Below are positions 22,347 to 32,700 of a stretch of DNA of 64,000 nucleotides, piece by piece (positions within the stretch are counted from its first letter, which is position 1; the number at the start of each line of letters is the position of its first letter). The notes beneath the pieces are model-generated. The model searched no databases. It was not told the DNA's origin and saw nothing but the letters and a program-made list of their open reading frames with translations. The stretch lies in contig NC_056409.1 in assembly GCF_905147365.1 (NCBI RefSeq), positions 3,353,001 through 3,417,000 of the forward strand, given 5' to 3'. The position numbers and the translations under genes are program-made. The stretch is from Aricia agestis. Its lineage: Eukaryota; Arthropoda; Insecta; Lepidoptera; Lycaenidae.

Positions 22347-22788
22347 TTAGGGTTCCGTACCCAAAGGGTAAAAACGGGACCCTATTACTGAGACTTCGAT
22401 GTCTGTCCGTCTGTCCGTCTGTTTCCAGGCTGTAACTCAAGAACGGTAATAGCTAGAGAAATGAAATTTTCACAGATTATGTATTTCTGTTGACGCTATA
22501 ACAACAAATACTAAAAACAAAATAAAATAAATATTTAAGGAGGGCTCCCATACAACAAACGTGATTTTTCTAACATTTTTTGCTTAACTATCAATGATGA
22601 CAACAGGTAGGCACTTGAAATTTTCACAAAGGCCTTAATAATATATGTAATTTAATAAATCCCTAATAATAAAAGTAAAAAAAAAAAAATAAGGGTTAGG
22701 TAGGTTAGGTTACATACTATTTTTGCTCTATAACGGTACGTGCGCGGTATAACCCTTCGTGCGCGGGTCCGACTCGCACTTGGCCGAT
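22347..22788 (+). mobile_element. A-family repeat, near full length
   Basis: GGGTTCCGTACCCAAAGGGT at the start and CGACTCGCACTTGGCCGATT at the end, with all internal blocks in order. Confidence 0.75.
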
Positions 22789-23397
22789 TATTGGTATTTT
22801 TAAGGTAGGGCATTGTGATTTTAAGGTAGGGCATTGCCCCACTATGCCCCCCCCCCCTAGCTACGGCCCTGGTCTGGCCCCGTGGTAAGTACCTGAAGGA
22901 CTTGTGTTACGACTACCTGACAACGGTATACCAGACAACGGTACTTTTTATTATACATATATTTAATTATATTATGATACACAAATTTAATACACATCCA
23001 CGACCCAGGAACATACGAAATTTTTTGTTCCGTCGGCGGGATTCGAACCCGCGACCCCCGGCATGAGCGCTGACCTTTGTATTAGCTTCATTGCTCTGAC
23101 AACGCGCTCAACCACTGAGCCACTGAGGTCGTCAAGTAATATACAATAACTGATGATAATAATATTATTATTGTTGCTTGTAAAAGTAATAAATACTGTA
23201 AAATACAATCAAAAAGCCGCAAATCCATTGCGGGAATGCAAAAGTCCAATGCAGTTTAGGTCCAGACATCTGAGATGTAGCGTTAGGTGTCGGCTGTGAC
23301 CTAGATTTTACTGGTTGAGCTAGACGCTAGTGCACACTCCCATCTGACATCCATTCTTACGACTTTACCTCTAAATAAATATCTTCAACTGAAGTTA

Positions 23398-23545
23398 TCT
23401 ATATATATAAAAATGGATTTTCAAATGTGTTAGTCGCGCTAAAACTCGAAAACGGCTGGACAGATTGGGCTGATTTTAGTCTTAAAATATTCGTAGAAGT
23501 CCAGGGAAGGTTTTAAAGTGACACGAAGTTCACCGAGACAGCTAG
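23398..23545 (+). mobile_element. Short Helitron-like element (148 bp)
   Basis: Begins TCTATATATATAAAAATGGA after A and ends CACCGAGACAGCTAG before T. A small potential hairpin (GTGA...TCAC) sits just before the end. This fits a minimal Helitron, although the hairpin is weak. Confidence 0.55.
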
Positions 23546-24403
23546 TTCCAAAATAAAGTCATATCATACAAGATTAAAGAAATTTTTAAAATGTATTTAC
23601 TTTCATTCTAATACTTATTAAAAACGCGGAAATTATCACTTTCGTTCATCAGTCCGTTACCTACCGCCTACGTGATGCGCTAATGGTGATGTGGTATGGT
23701 GATAATAACGATATTTTGGCAAACATTTTCAAGATGTGCGGCGTCGCGTCTTGGTGTGACCGACCTTTATGACTTATACGGTCTTTTCGCAGCGCACACA
23801 TACCTGTATGTATTATTTTTTTTAAAGTATAAATAATTTATAATTATTAAACGTTTAATAATTATAAATTAAATAATTTTGTTATCTAAACGCTCAACAG
23901 TGGCTTCCGGATTGTAAATTATGTAATAATTGTATTATTAATTGCAATTATTAATTTGATTGACAGCCTTATTATTGATTATAATTACGTTATCGCTACG
24001 ATTGACCGATTACGCTACTACTTATATTTTATACTAGATGAAGGCGGCAACTGCTCTTCCGTTTTAGGGTTCTGTAATTAACATAACTTGGTTGACTACG
24101 GAGCTCTAAAACGGAACCCTAACCAGCTGATTTTTTGTATATTGATAGGTTAATAGTTATGTAATTTAAGAGTAATATTGTCCTACAAATAGAACAATCC
24201 ATATTTTAGAACCATCAATTCAAAGTATGAAATCCTTTCTATTTCTGTTAGCTACCACTTTCGAGATTTTTCGCAGATAAAAATGTTGTTCGTCTTATCA
24301 AAATGAAGCTACTCACAAAAAGTAGCTTGATAGTAATAAAAAAAACTGTTCTAGGGAACCCTGACTATTAATTATACGTTCCGTCAAAGTTTGTATGCTA
24401 GGA
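23546..24403. other. Intergenic, no gene seen
   Basis: Has a short AT palindrome near 23830-23875 and a B/A-like scrap near 24062-24125 (TTTTAGGGTTCTGTAATTAA ... AAAACGGAACCCTAA). Confidence 0.45.
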
Positions 24404-24598
24404 ATACTATACTGTACTCAGCGAAACATGGCGGTAGCGGTCATTGACTCCCTGTCAAAAACTTGTCATTTTCTACATAAACCGCGATTGACAATGAAGT
24501 GTCAGATGTTGTCAATCGCGGTTTATATAGAAAATGACATGTTTTTGGCAGGGAGTCAATGACCGCCACCGCCATGTTTCGCCGAGTACAGTATACTT
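24404..24598. mobile_element. Foldback MITE with arms of about 88 bp
   Basis: The left arm (ACTGTACTCAGCGAAACATG, GCGGTCATTGACTCCCTG, AACCGCGATTGACA) pairs with the right arm (TGTCAATCGCGGTTTATA, GGGAGTCAATGACCGC, CATGTTTCGCCGAGTACAGT), leaving a loop of roughly 15 nt. Non-coding, superfamily not assigned. Confidence 0.8.
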
Positions 24599-25030
24599 AG
24601 TTAATTGTTCAAGATTATCGAAGCCACGGGAAGAGTATTTACCTTAACGTTAAAAGAAGTAGGAAATCACTTGTAAGCTAACTATACCTAACTATGAAGC
24701 TATGATTCTGTAAAATATTCACCAGATAAAATCTCAACCCTCCAGATTTAAAGCAAACGTATTTTAGAGTAAGGTAAAAACTAAAAACTGTAAAATTTTC
24801 ACAGTTACTTTGCTACAATAGGAGTTAAAAGTAATTCAATTACTTTAATGTTAACCTAACTTATACAACTTCCAGTCAAGGTTCTGAATAAAAGTTTAAT
24901 GGTATTTGCGATGCTGGAATTATTTTATCCTGATTGTTTTAATTTAGCAGAGTAGATCATTATGATCATCAGCTTGAGATTTAATTAGAGCGTGAATGAA
25001 TCTACACTGAGAAATTACAATCCATACGTA
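24599..25030. other. Intergenic, no gene seen
   Basis: Plain non-coding sequence. At 25034-25072 a Helitron 5' end (TTTAATATTATAAATGCGAA) begins and is cut off by the next repeat. Confidence 0.45.
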
Positions 25031-25072
25031 CTATACTTTAATATTATAAATGCGAAAGTGTGTATGCCTATC

Positions 25073-25318
25073 TGTTTTTTTTTTTGTGAAATAAGGGGGC
25101 AAACCAGCAAACGGGTCACCTGATGGAAAGCAACTTCCGTCGCCCATGGACACTCGCAGCAACTCGCAGCTGCAGGTGCGTTGCCGGCCTTTTAAGGGGT
25201 AATAGGGGAGGTTAGGGAAGAGAAAAGGGTAGGGGATTGGGCCTCCGGTAAACTCACTCACTCGGCGAAACACAGCGGAAGCGCTGTTTCACGCCGGTTT
25301 TCTGTGAAGACGTGGCTG
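25073..25318 (-). mobile_element. D-family SINE-like element
   Basis: Reversed copy: poly-T, GAAATAAGGGGGCAAACCAG, CTGATGGAAAGCAACTTCCG, CGCCCATGGACACTCGCAGC, then the GGGCCTCCGG block. The expected GCCATGCTTCGG end is missing. It interrupts a Helitron and abuts a tRNA-derived SINE. Confidence 0.65.
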
Positions 25319-25319
25319 G

Positions 25320-25616
25320 TATTTCTCATATACATATGCCCAAGTGTGTGCGCAGTACACAAGAGTACTCTCTATTCCTTTTACTCTCATAACCCAGTGG
25401 GACGGAATACCGACACGACCAGCGAGAGATCAGGCGCAGGACCGACTTTTTACATGCCCATCCGACGCATGGATCATCTTACTTGTCAGACAATCAGGTG
25501 ATCAGCCTGCATTGTCCTAACCAAACTTGGAAATAACATGTTTCCAACGCGGGATTCGAACCCACGACCTCCGAGTCAAGAGTCGCGCTCTATACCACTA
25601 GACCACGGAGGCGTTA
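25320..25616 (-). mobile_element. tRNA-derived SINE (second family)
   Basis: On the - strand it starts GCCTCCGTGGTCTAGTGGTA (box A) and has GTGGGTTCGAATCCCGCGTT (box B). The body follows on + as GCCTGCATTGTCCTAACCAA, CTTGTCAGACAATCAGGTGA and CCCATCCGACGCATGGATCA. The tRNA-like head cannot close an acceptor stem, so it is SINE sequence, not a tRNA gene. Confidence 0.75.
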
Positions 25617-25699
25617 AACGTTGGCGAGGCGTTGTGAAGTGAAGTGTGATGTATAATATGATAGGTACCTTTTATCCCGGAAAAATGCCTCGGGACTAT

Positions 25700-25798
25700 T
25701 ACCCGAGGTATTTCTACACCCAGCAAAATCGGTTCAGCTGTTTGAGCGTGAAGAGGTAACAGACAGACACACTTTCGCATTTATAATATTAGTATGGA
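25700..25798 (-). mobile_element. Helitron 5'-end fragment
   Basis: ACTTTCGCATTTATAATATT then AGTATGGA is the complement of the TCCATACTAATATTATAAAT start. A different Helitron-type 3' end (CTTAGCTGTGCCCCGCGG) follows at once. Confidence 0.55.
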
Positions 25799-26163
25799 CT
25801 TACTGCTTAGCTGTGCCCCGCGGTGTTATCCGCGACTTGTTAAAGAAAATAAATTGTGATATTTTCCTGCGGTAAAACACAGCCTAATATATTATTTTAA
25901 TCTAAGGTAACATCTAGTTTCATACCAAATTTTATTAAAATCGCTCCAGTCGTTTAGAAGTAAAGAAGTAACAAACATAGACATTCCCAAACCCTTGCCT
26001 TTGTAATATTTTGTATAGTATTGTGATGAGAATGTCTTAGTTACTCAAAAAATGATAAACGTCAAAGTTAGTTAACAAAGTTGCGGTACGGTTATCTCAA
26101 ATGTACGGTTTCTGCGAAGGACGGAGATAACTTGAGTCTAGGGAAATGACATAGGATAGTTTT
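25799..26163. other. Helitron-like remnant, no gene
   Basis: Contains TAGCTGTGCCCCGCGG and, near 25935-26010, AAAATCGCTCCAGTCGTTTA and GCCTTTGTAATATTTTGTAT, typical of a decayed element running to a 5' end near 26015. Confidence 0.4.
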
Positions 26164-26584
26164 TAGGGTTCCGTACCCAAAGGGTGAAAACGGGACCCTA
26201 TTACTAAGACTTCTTTGTCTGTCCGTCTGTCTGACTGTCCGTCTGCCCGTCTGTGTGTCTGTCTGTCTGAAATTTTCACAGATTATGTACATCTGTTGCC
26301 GCTATAACAACAAATATTAAAAAATAAATAATATAAATATTAAAGGGGTCAAACAACAAACGTGATTTTTTGGCCTTTTTTGCGTGATATCAATAATGGC
26401 AATAGGTAGGCACTTGAAATTTTCACAAAAGCCTAAAATATATATGTGCTTTAATAATTAATAACAATATTTAAATAAAATAAGAATTTAAGGGCTCCCA
26501 TCCAAAAACACAATTTTTGGCCAATTATTGCTCTATAACGGTACGGAACCGTTCGTGCGCGAGTCCGACTTGCACTTGGCCGAT
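26164..26584 (+). mobile_element. A-family repeat, near full length
   Basis: GGGTTCCGTACCCAAAGGGT start, expanded TCTGTCCGTCTG run, end ACTTGCACTTGGCCGATT. Confidence 0.75.
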
Positions 26585-26924
26585 TACTGTTTAATGAATA
26601 AATGCAGGGTTAAAATACGATAAACGAATTTTGGCGCAACGGAGTTGTGGTTATCTCTAGTTAATTTATATCTTATGTTTGCATTCATAACGACAAAGTT
26701 TTGAAACACGAAAGTTTGTAGTTCCATTAACATCAGCAGATCTAGGTTATTATGTATCTCAAGTTACGATTTAACAGAAAATGAATACAACTAACTTCTT
26801 AGTTGTTGAAACTTCTGTGTAATAATCGCTTCAGAAGTTTGTGGATTTGTGTATCTTACGAATTAAAGCTTAATTAAAGAGATAGATTATGAGTTTTGTA
26901 TAGATTTTATGCGCATATATTTTT
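26585..26924. other. Intergenic, no gene seen
   Basis: Non-coding. Confidence 0.5.
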
Positions 26925-28490
26925 AACCCACTTCCAAAAAGGAGGAGGTTATATGTTCTTCTGTATATTTTTTTTGTATGTTCAACCATAACTTCGCCGT
27001 TTATAGACCGAATTTCATGATTTTTTGTTGTTGTACAGGGTTGAATCCGAATTTGGTACCATGTTCATAAAAGTGGTGATCTGATGATGGGATCCATGAG
27101 GAATCGAGAGGACTCCTTGAAATTTGTATGAAAATATATAGTGATTTTGATTTTTTCTGAAGCATTCGAGGTAAATGCTACCAAAAAATAAGACTTTGCA
27201 CCAGGTTATACCCTGGATCCGAAGGTACCGAACAGAACCTTTGTATCCTTATAGATACAGGTTCAGGGATTTCGGCGTTGTTTAAACAACTGAAAGCATA
27301 AGTCAACACATCAATTTGATTGATCATCTTCATCACAATCATAATTATACCATGGGTCATCACACAAATACCCAATTGTTGGTAGTTTTCATGATATTTA
27401 CATCGGAGCAGATGTTTTTGATGATTATTTCGTTGTTTGTGGACCGATTTTCAAAATTCTCGTATTGTTGTATAGGATATAATCTTAATTTTGTATGACA
27501 GTTACGAAAGTGGTGAGCTGATGATGGGATCTATGAGCAATTGAGGGAAATCCTTGAAATTTATCAAAACACATAGTGGTTAAAATGTTGTTTCTAGTAA
27601 CTTAAAGATTTATTATGTTACAAATAAGGGAAATTTCATACGAAGGTGTCTCTTGGTCCAAAGGTACTGAACAGAACTCCTGAACCTTTTAAGATGAAAA
27701 TTTAGAAATTGCAGCATCGCTTAGACAACTCCAAGCATTTACCACAATTTTGCTTACAGTAATACAATATGGATTGTTAATATTCGTAGTGGTTATCTAC
27801 GCATAAAGCCTTGTCTTGTAGACAACTAAAATCAGTGATAGGCCTTTGCCCAGCGGTGGGACAGTATAGGCTAATTAAAAAAATCATAAAATAGAGTATC
27901 CAGGGCTGAAAAGAAAAATTAAGTTCCTACATTATTAACCAGCATTATACATGATTTTCAAAATTATTTTGTTCTTTTAAAGTATATTATTATACCACGT
28001 TGGTACTACGGTTACTAAGTTGGCAATTTGATAATGATATCCATGTGTTATATTATAGGGAGCTCCTCAAAATTTATAAGGAAACATAATATTATAGTGA
28101 TTTCGATTTAGTTAGAAGTATTCTAAGCATACGCTACCAAGTAAGATTTTTCCACGGTTATACCATGGTTCCAAAAGTGCTTAGAGAACTTCTGACTCTT
28201 TGGTTTCATTGTTTTTTTAAGAACTGAAAGCATAATAATATGCTACCATAATAATAATAGTCGGTACCAGTCCCAAATATTTCAGATATTCTGATATTGA
28301 CTGAAGTCATGGTTTAATTGGCTGGTGCCGACTTCAAAGTAGTGAAGACTATAATATGTACAGAAATAGTTGGGATTTTGACGAATTCTGGAATAGGCAC
28401 TATTAGAAAAAGAATTATTTAATACTTTTTAGTTAATATTCTTATTGTTTTTACCTTGGAAGTCGGTTTTAATTTTTGGTTAAAAAATAA
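26925..28490. repeat. Degenerate tandem triplication (~1.5 kb)
   Basis: Opens CACTTCCAAAAAGGAGGAGG and closes GGAAGTCGGTTTTAATTTTT, a partly complementary pair of ends. Three diverged units (about 26985-27305, 27425-27750, 27955-28250) repeat the same order of motifs: TTTCAAAATT-like start, CTGATGATGGGATC, CCTTGAAATTT, ACATAGTG, GGTATACC-like, AACAGAAC, CAACTGAAAGCAT. Non-coding. Confidence 0.55.
27836..27879 (+). mobile_element. LINE 3'-tail fragment
   Basis: TGATAGGCCTTTGCCCAGCG and GTGGGACAGTATAGGCTAAT form a sequence often seen at the 3' end of RTE-type LINEs in Lepidoptera (from memory). No coding part. Confidence 0.5.
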
Positions 28491-29168
28491 TAATTCGTTT
28501 ATAGTATATCGCCTAAATATTGATGAAGCATCAGGACTTCCTTAATTTTTTGGGACAAAAACTATCAATGTCTTTCCCGAAACTCTAAATAACCCATTTG
28601 TCGTGGAGTGTAATAGGAATGGATTATGAATATAATAGGAGTTAAGACTATTTTTCATTGTGACTGTACACATCTGTCACATCATCTTCCAGTAAGTGTT
28701 CCTTGTTTATAGTAAGTATCTAATAAAATTTAAGAGATACACTATCTTATGTTTACATTTGACTCGTAGATTGTTTTATCATATTTTTAGCGACGTATTT
28801 AGTGCGGATAATGAGTATAGTTTCTGAGGTCAACTGATTATATCAACACGTGCAGATTAACTCGTTCATTGAGACCTCACAGTTCTAACGCCGGTTTTTC
28901 TTGCTCATTAAATCTGACACGTGACTAAGTTTATATTTTCCTGTATCATTTGATTATTCTCCTCATTTTTTTCCTCTTAATAGATGTAGCAATATACTGC
29001 CTCTTCTAAATATACAATGTTAAAGTTGTTGTCTCCAGTCGCTTAGGCTTTTCCGCAAACAGTAGTAAGTGTTAAGTGGGTATCTAATAGCTAAAGAAAC
29101 AAATTTAAGGAAACTCCAATTTTACCAGTCGCCGACTCTACAGAAAATAAGTAGACTCTGTAACCAGT
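28491..29168. other. Upstream intergenic, no gene seen
   Basis: Non-coding sequence upstream of the phosphatase. No recurring repeat family recognised. Confidence 0.5.
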
Positions 29169-29313
29169 AGACCAACTACGAAACCGTTTTGAGACACAAA
29201 CAATCAAACGAGAATGCCGCGTCCTGCTCTAACAACGTCATTTCACGTTTGTTAGTGTAGGACGCGGCATTCTCGTACGATTGTTTGAGTCTCAAAACGG
29301 TTTCGTGGTACGG
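29169..29313. mobile_element. Foldback MITE upstream of the phosphatase
   Basis: Arms of about 62 bp: left CTACGAAACCGTTTTGAGAC, CGAGAATGCCGCGTCCTGC; right GGACGCGGCATTCTCG, GTCTCAAAACGGTTTCGTGG. They enclose a loop of about a dozen bases. It lies about 240 bp before the phosphatase start codon, within the likely promoter region. Confidence 0.8.
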
Positions 29314-29556
29314 CCCCAGTATCCATACTATATCATAGTCCAATCATTATAGTAAGTTCACCTTGGAATTTAAGATACCCAGCTGTAAGTCTGTAAATAC
29401 TTACATATTGACTCCCTGAAACCTACCTAATAAACATACTAACTTCATAAGCGAATCGCACAGTGCGATAGCAATATGTCCGCGAGCGAAAGCGAAAAGA
29501 GACACGACTATGGTAATTGTAGCAACTATCACAGACTTTACTTCTGCCAGTAACGA

Positions 29557-29700
29557 ATGAGAACTCTAAAATCTATACTTATTGTGTTCCAGACGATGAT
29601 GTTCCTGTTGTTTCTTCTGGCGCTGGTTCGGCTGGAGCTGACGGACGCCTCTGTCACCAGCAGGCGAGGGCAGGATCGGGAGATGCTGCTGGCTTTCGTG
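29557..29700 (+). CDS. Phosphatase exon 1 (signal peptide)
   Basis: 48 codons from ATG to LLAFV. The donor is GTG|GTGAGT. The hydrophobic run MMFLLFLLALV precedes a small-residue region TDAS, a plausible signal cleavage area. Confidence 0.9.
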
Positions 29701-32700
29701 GTGAGTACGGATTGTCAAGGATTTGGGGATCAATTGGAGAATTGGGTATAGGCTCGCTGAAACGGTTGTCGATTCATCTCATAACTTGTCATAACATCTC
29801 ATAAAATGTCGATTGTTTTGTATACTATCTGCAATCTTGTACTAGTACGTTAAATGTATTTATTTTTGTCTTTTAATTGTATTATTCTTGTGGTGTAATG
29901 GTCAAAAAAGGGGAATAAACGTTTATTTATTTATTTATTTATAACTCGCCTATGCTGAATTGCACATGCGTTATTAGTATTCGTCTTCACTTATCCGAGA
30001 TTCGATATACGAGACGACTCTGGAAGAGTTGGTCCGAAGTTACTTCGTTTTATGGTTGCTCCCCTAGAGAGCGCAATCGACACAAACAAAAAAAAAGATA
30101 TTAGGCAGTAGTTAGATTTAATATAGTTGCTCTATCTATCTGCGGTAACCAATCTTTCCAACACTCGAGAAGGTTCAAATATTTTATAGAAACATCAAAA
30201 AACATACAGTCGTTTTCATTTGCTTTATGCATTTATGATGCAAGTAACATAATAGAAAAAGAATATATGTACGCGAACGACCTCGGTCAATGACGTGAGA
30301 ATGCTATTGTTCAGTTATCTAATACAAAGAAAAAACAAAACAGGTGATAATGCGGTTTTGTTCTAAACAAATCCGCATCTGTATTGATTAGACACAAATA
30401 GGCCAGCTCTGCTAGTAGAAAATATTTGTGCTTCGTTTTGGCGAATCAATATCTAAGGTAACATAGAGTGGTGAGAATTCGGCTTTTTTCGGCAATGCAT
30501 ATTCCACTTGATCAGCTACTATTGCATCCCTGAGACTTCTTTGTTTAAGACCTTTATGCACCAGTTGAAGAGTTGCCTGTTTAATGTTTTCAGGTGAACA
30601 GGCACGGAGAGCGGTCTCCTGATGCTGACGAGCTATCCCTGGCTGAGGATCCGGAAAGGATCAAGAACATTACCTACATTGAGGGTCTGGAGGGACTTAC
30701 CAATGTGAGTGATCACAACCATTCTTTGAATGTTACCTGCCAGCCGTTACAAAATAGAAGACGTAGGAGAGCCATGCTTCGGCTCAAATGGGCCGGCTTA
30801 ACCGGAGAAATACCACGTTCTCACAGAAAACCGACGTGAAACAGCGCTTGCGCTGTGTTTCGCCGAGTGAGTGAGTTTACCGGAGGCCCAATCCCCTACC
30901 CTATTCCCTTCCCTACCCTCCCCTATTCCCTTCCCTTCTCATCCCTACCCTCCCCTATTACCCTATTCCCTCTTAAAAGGCCGGCAACGCACCTGCAGCT
31001 CTTCTGATACTGCGAGTGTCCATGGATGACGGAAGTTGCTTTCCATCAGGTGACCCGTTTGCTCGTTTGCCCCCTTATTTCATTTAAAAAAAAAGATGGT
31101 CTTCCGCTATTTTACAATCTGGAATAAAAAGGAAATGATTAGCTATTTGTATACCGAATACATTTCGACGGTACTGCACGATTTTAATTTTGGCCCAGAT
31201 AGAAAATAGACTACGGAAAAGGACAAAAGCTAATTTCTATAGCAATTAAATTTACACTGTATTTTATTTAATGCGAAATGGAAATAAGTCGCTGGCAATA
31301 TCTACTGCCTTGTAAACTGTACTATGATTAAGTAAGAAGTACACAAATCTTTGATTTCCTTGAGCACCAGTCGAGCAGAACGTATTGGCCTAATCAATTT
31401 ATGAGAGGTTTTCACCGATTAGCTAGCAGTACCAACATTGATTATTTATTGATACCTTGGATTTTGATTAATTTTAATATATTAATAATTCATAATTTTA
31501 ATATGATGGATTCTAATAAATTAATAATCTTTCTCATGTCAAAAGTCCAGAAAAGTAAAAGGGGAATGTTTCGTAAGTTGCAATTTGTGGCTTTCCATTA
31601 TAGAAGTTACTTTAAAAACTTATTCAATAAATTCCAGGTCGGCAAACGCAGGGCATACCAGATCGGCAAATTCCTGCGTCAACGCTATGGGCCTTCAGGC
31701 TGGAAGCTGCTCTCCCAAATCTACTTCCAGGACGAGATTATGCTGAGGAGCACCGACAAGGAGCGGACGAAGATGACCGCTATGATGGCCATGTCGGCGC
31801 TGTACCCACCGGCACCGGAGCAGCAGTGGGACGAAGGCCTTGGGAAGGTCTGGCAGCCCGTGCCATACACCGCAATACCGCTGTCTGAAGATTACGTAAG
31901 TACACCCTCGAAATAAGACACTATGGAAGTGTACTCAGCCAAAGAAATGGTTAGAAATACTAGGCGTACTCTTATTTCGTTGGCAATTGGCATATTTAGA
32001 TTGGAGTTACAATTTTGGTGGCTTATGTTTAAGACAATAACTGGAGCCAAGTTTAAGCCGTAAGAGATTCATCTTTCTTTAGGATGCTATTTCCACGATG
32101 AAAACCTTATTACCTTCTTAAAAAGAGCAACGTGGGAGTAACAGCTTTAAAAAATCACATCACCTTATAACGAGAATGACACCTTAAGAGAAAAAAAACG
32201 ATAATTCAGGTGGCATTTTTTCAGGGTTACTGCATAATTTCAGTCATCATTCCACCTGCTTGTTAGCCCCCATGACCTCAAAAATAATGAAGGCCGTCAT
32301 AAAATATCTTCAGAATTCGTACCCGTCTCTACAGTCTACACGTCACTCAATTTTTCCGATTCAGTGGCAAATGCCAATATCACATATATTGCGTATTTTA
32401 CATAATGTATAAAATGTAACACAAGCGTGCGATAGCTGATAGAGACGATAGCTTATAAATATTTAGTAGCCTTGATCTCCAGGCGATACTGCGTCTGCCA
32501 ATAACGTATACCACTTTACCACACAGTTAGTTTAAAAATCATTCTCTGGCAGTAGGCAGTAGGCACTTATGCAGTGTGTAACAAAAATAAGTGATAATTC
32601 TTTAGGCCCTAAAGTATTATCACCAGTATTATTACCCTAAAGTTTAGGGTGTGTACGTGTTCCTTGTAGAGAGTTCACTATGAAAGTAGCAGCTCTGAAA

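Larger units (their letters stand above)
21262..22871. mobile_element. hAT-like non-autonomous element with 8-bp target duplication
   Basis: Ends CAGGGCTGTAGCTAG and CTAGCTACGGCCCTG are inverted repeats (one difference). Exactly adjacent flanks GTCTGGCC (21254-21261) and GTCTGGCC (22872-22879) are identical 8-mers. CAGGG-type tips plus 8-bp duplications define hAT-type insertions. No transposase frame exists. The interior is made of other repeats: a reversed A fragment, a SINE, and a forward A copy. GGTAGGGCA motifs recur near both ends. Confidence 0.85.
21231..23133 (-). mobile_element. tRNA-derived SINE interrupted by a 1.6-kb insertion
   Basis: The SINE tail (TGGACGCTTCACACCACGTC) lies at 21233-21261. 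The remainder, with CTGAAGGACTTGTGTTACGA and the tRNA-like head (CGGGATTCGAACCCGCGACC, ACCACTGAGCCACTGAGGTC), lies at 22872-23133. Joining the two across the insertion reproduces the uninterrupted sequence found at 17290-17340 and 48431-48475. The head carries a short internal duplication between the two tRNA-like boxes. Confidence 0.8.

Noticed and set aside
25545..25616. tRNA gene on the - strand (boxes A and B look good)
   Set aside because: The first seven bases (GCCTCCG) cannot pair with the sequence at the expected 3' end, and the sequence continues into a SINE body.
31401..31637. Long 5' extension of the exon 3 frame of the phosphatase
   Set aside because: The frame runs through intron 2 by chance. 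A clear TTCCAG acceptor at 31637 and collinear family motifs place the exon start at 31638.
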